Shown here: piece after piece, positions 16,693-16,785 of the stretch
Numbering within the stretch: the stretch's first letter is position 1
Layout of the letters: each line of letters opens with the position of its first letter
Assembly: GCA_041485905.1 (NCBI GenBank)
Contig: JBGPKK010000099.1
Coordinates: 1 to 16,785 of the forward strand
From: JAHFUI01 sp041485905
GTDB lineage: Bacteria; Acidobacteriota; Vicinamibacteria; Vicinamibacterales; CAVVIG01
Direction of reading: 5' to 3'
Length of the DNA stretch: 16,785 nt
Program-made: the position numbers and the translations under genes
The notes under the pieces: model-generated
The model's input: the letters and a program-made list of their open reading frames with translations, nothing else
Told to the model about the DNA's origin: nothing
The model's database searches: none

Positions 16693-16785
16693 TCAGTTCC
16701 CCGCTCGCAGCTTGGCGTACGCCTGGTCGTACAGCGCGAGCCTCGCGGTATCGGACGATGGTTCGGCCTCGATTTTGTCTCCGAG
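16693..16785 (-). CDS. C-terminal end of an unidentified gene (partial)
   Basis: Reading the minus strand from the right edge gives 30 residues ending at a TGA in 16693-16695: 'LGDKIEAEPSSDTA' then 'RLALYDQAYAKLRAGN'. The sequence is helix-like with no stops, good codon usage and the same orientation as the operon downstream, so it is probably the tail of a real gene that starts outside the window. The ending 'YDQAYAKLR' is reminiscent of the last helix of several sugar kinases but is too short to assign. Confidence 0.55.
   Translation of the reverse strand, partial: LGDKIEAEPSSDTARLALYDQAYAKLRAGN

Overview
The window is GC-rich, densely coding bacterial DNA. The gene set and style point to Acidobacteriota, probably the Vicinamibacteria/Vicinamibacterales. 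That placement is an inference from several traits: a large carboxypeptidase-regulatory-domain TonB-type receptor, secreted PQQ dehydrogenase, DUF6152 and 'DGKPD' proteins, a fragment with the C-terminal signature of an ADOP/MacB-type permease, and palindromic repeats between genes. No rRNA, tRNA, CRISPR array, transposase or phage gene was seen. All gaps between genes are shorter than 300 bases.

Left part (1-5526). A family-3 solute-binding protein (1-768, -) lies downstream of a fumarase/aspartase-superfamily lyase of the PcaB/PurB type (793-2148, -), probably in one transcript. Divergent from these are an exported metallo-beta-lactamase-fold hydrolase (2205-3080, +) and an exported carboxymuconolactone-decarboxylase-like protein (3152-3778, +). 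A compound hairpin repeat at 3803-3865 separates the latter from a convergent exported PQQ-dependent alcohol dehydrogenase (3877-5526, -). That enzyme carries the Asp-x-Asp pattern associated with lanthanide-dependent family members. Together these suggest periplasmic oxidation and processing of small organic or aromatic compounds.

Middle (5603-9996, +). This is a housekeeping block: a DeaD-type DEAD-box RNA helicase with a DbpA-like RNA-binding domain, then clpS and clpA. ClpS and ClpA are the N-degron adaptor and unfoldase that feed ClpP. No clpP is in the window. The block ends in a nested triple-hairpin element (9987-10051).

Right part (10064-16785, -). Six very tightly spaced reading frames form one apparent operon: an alpha/beta hydrolase with a long Gly/Pro/Ala-rich insertion, a DUF6152 protein, a 'DGKPDFTG' exported protein, a Tat-exported limonene-epoxide-hydrolase-like NTF2-fold protein, a 54-residue exported peptide, and a 60-residue product that looks like the two ends of an ADOP permease joined by a large internal deletion. 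A TonB-dependent-type receptor follows (10064-13129). The far right edge holds only the last 30 codons of another gene.

The most unusual signals are non-coding or rearranged. A 26-base palindromic unit occurs between genes at 3804-3829 and again, in inverse orientation, inside the signal-peptide codons of the 14103-14921 gene. There it looks like an in-frame insertion of 27 nt flanked by an 8-bp direct repeat. A second palindrome family occurs as two exact 27-bp copies at 16613-16684, with a partial match at 10046-10060. The internally deleted permease at 13281-13463 is the third. I did not find a clear new defence or biosynthetic system.
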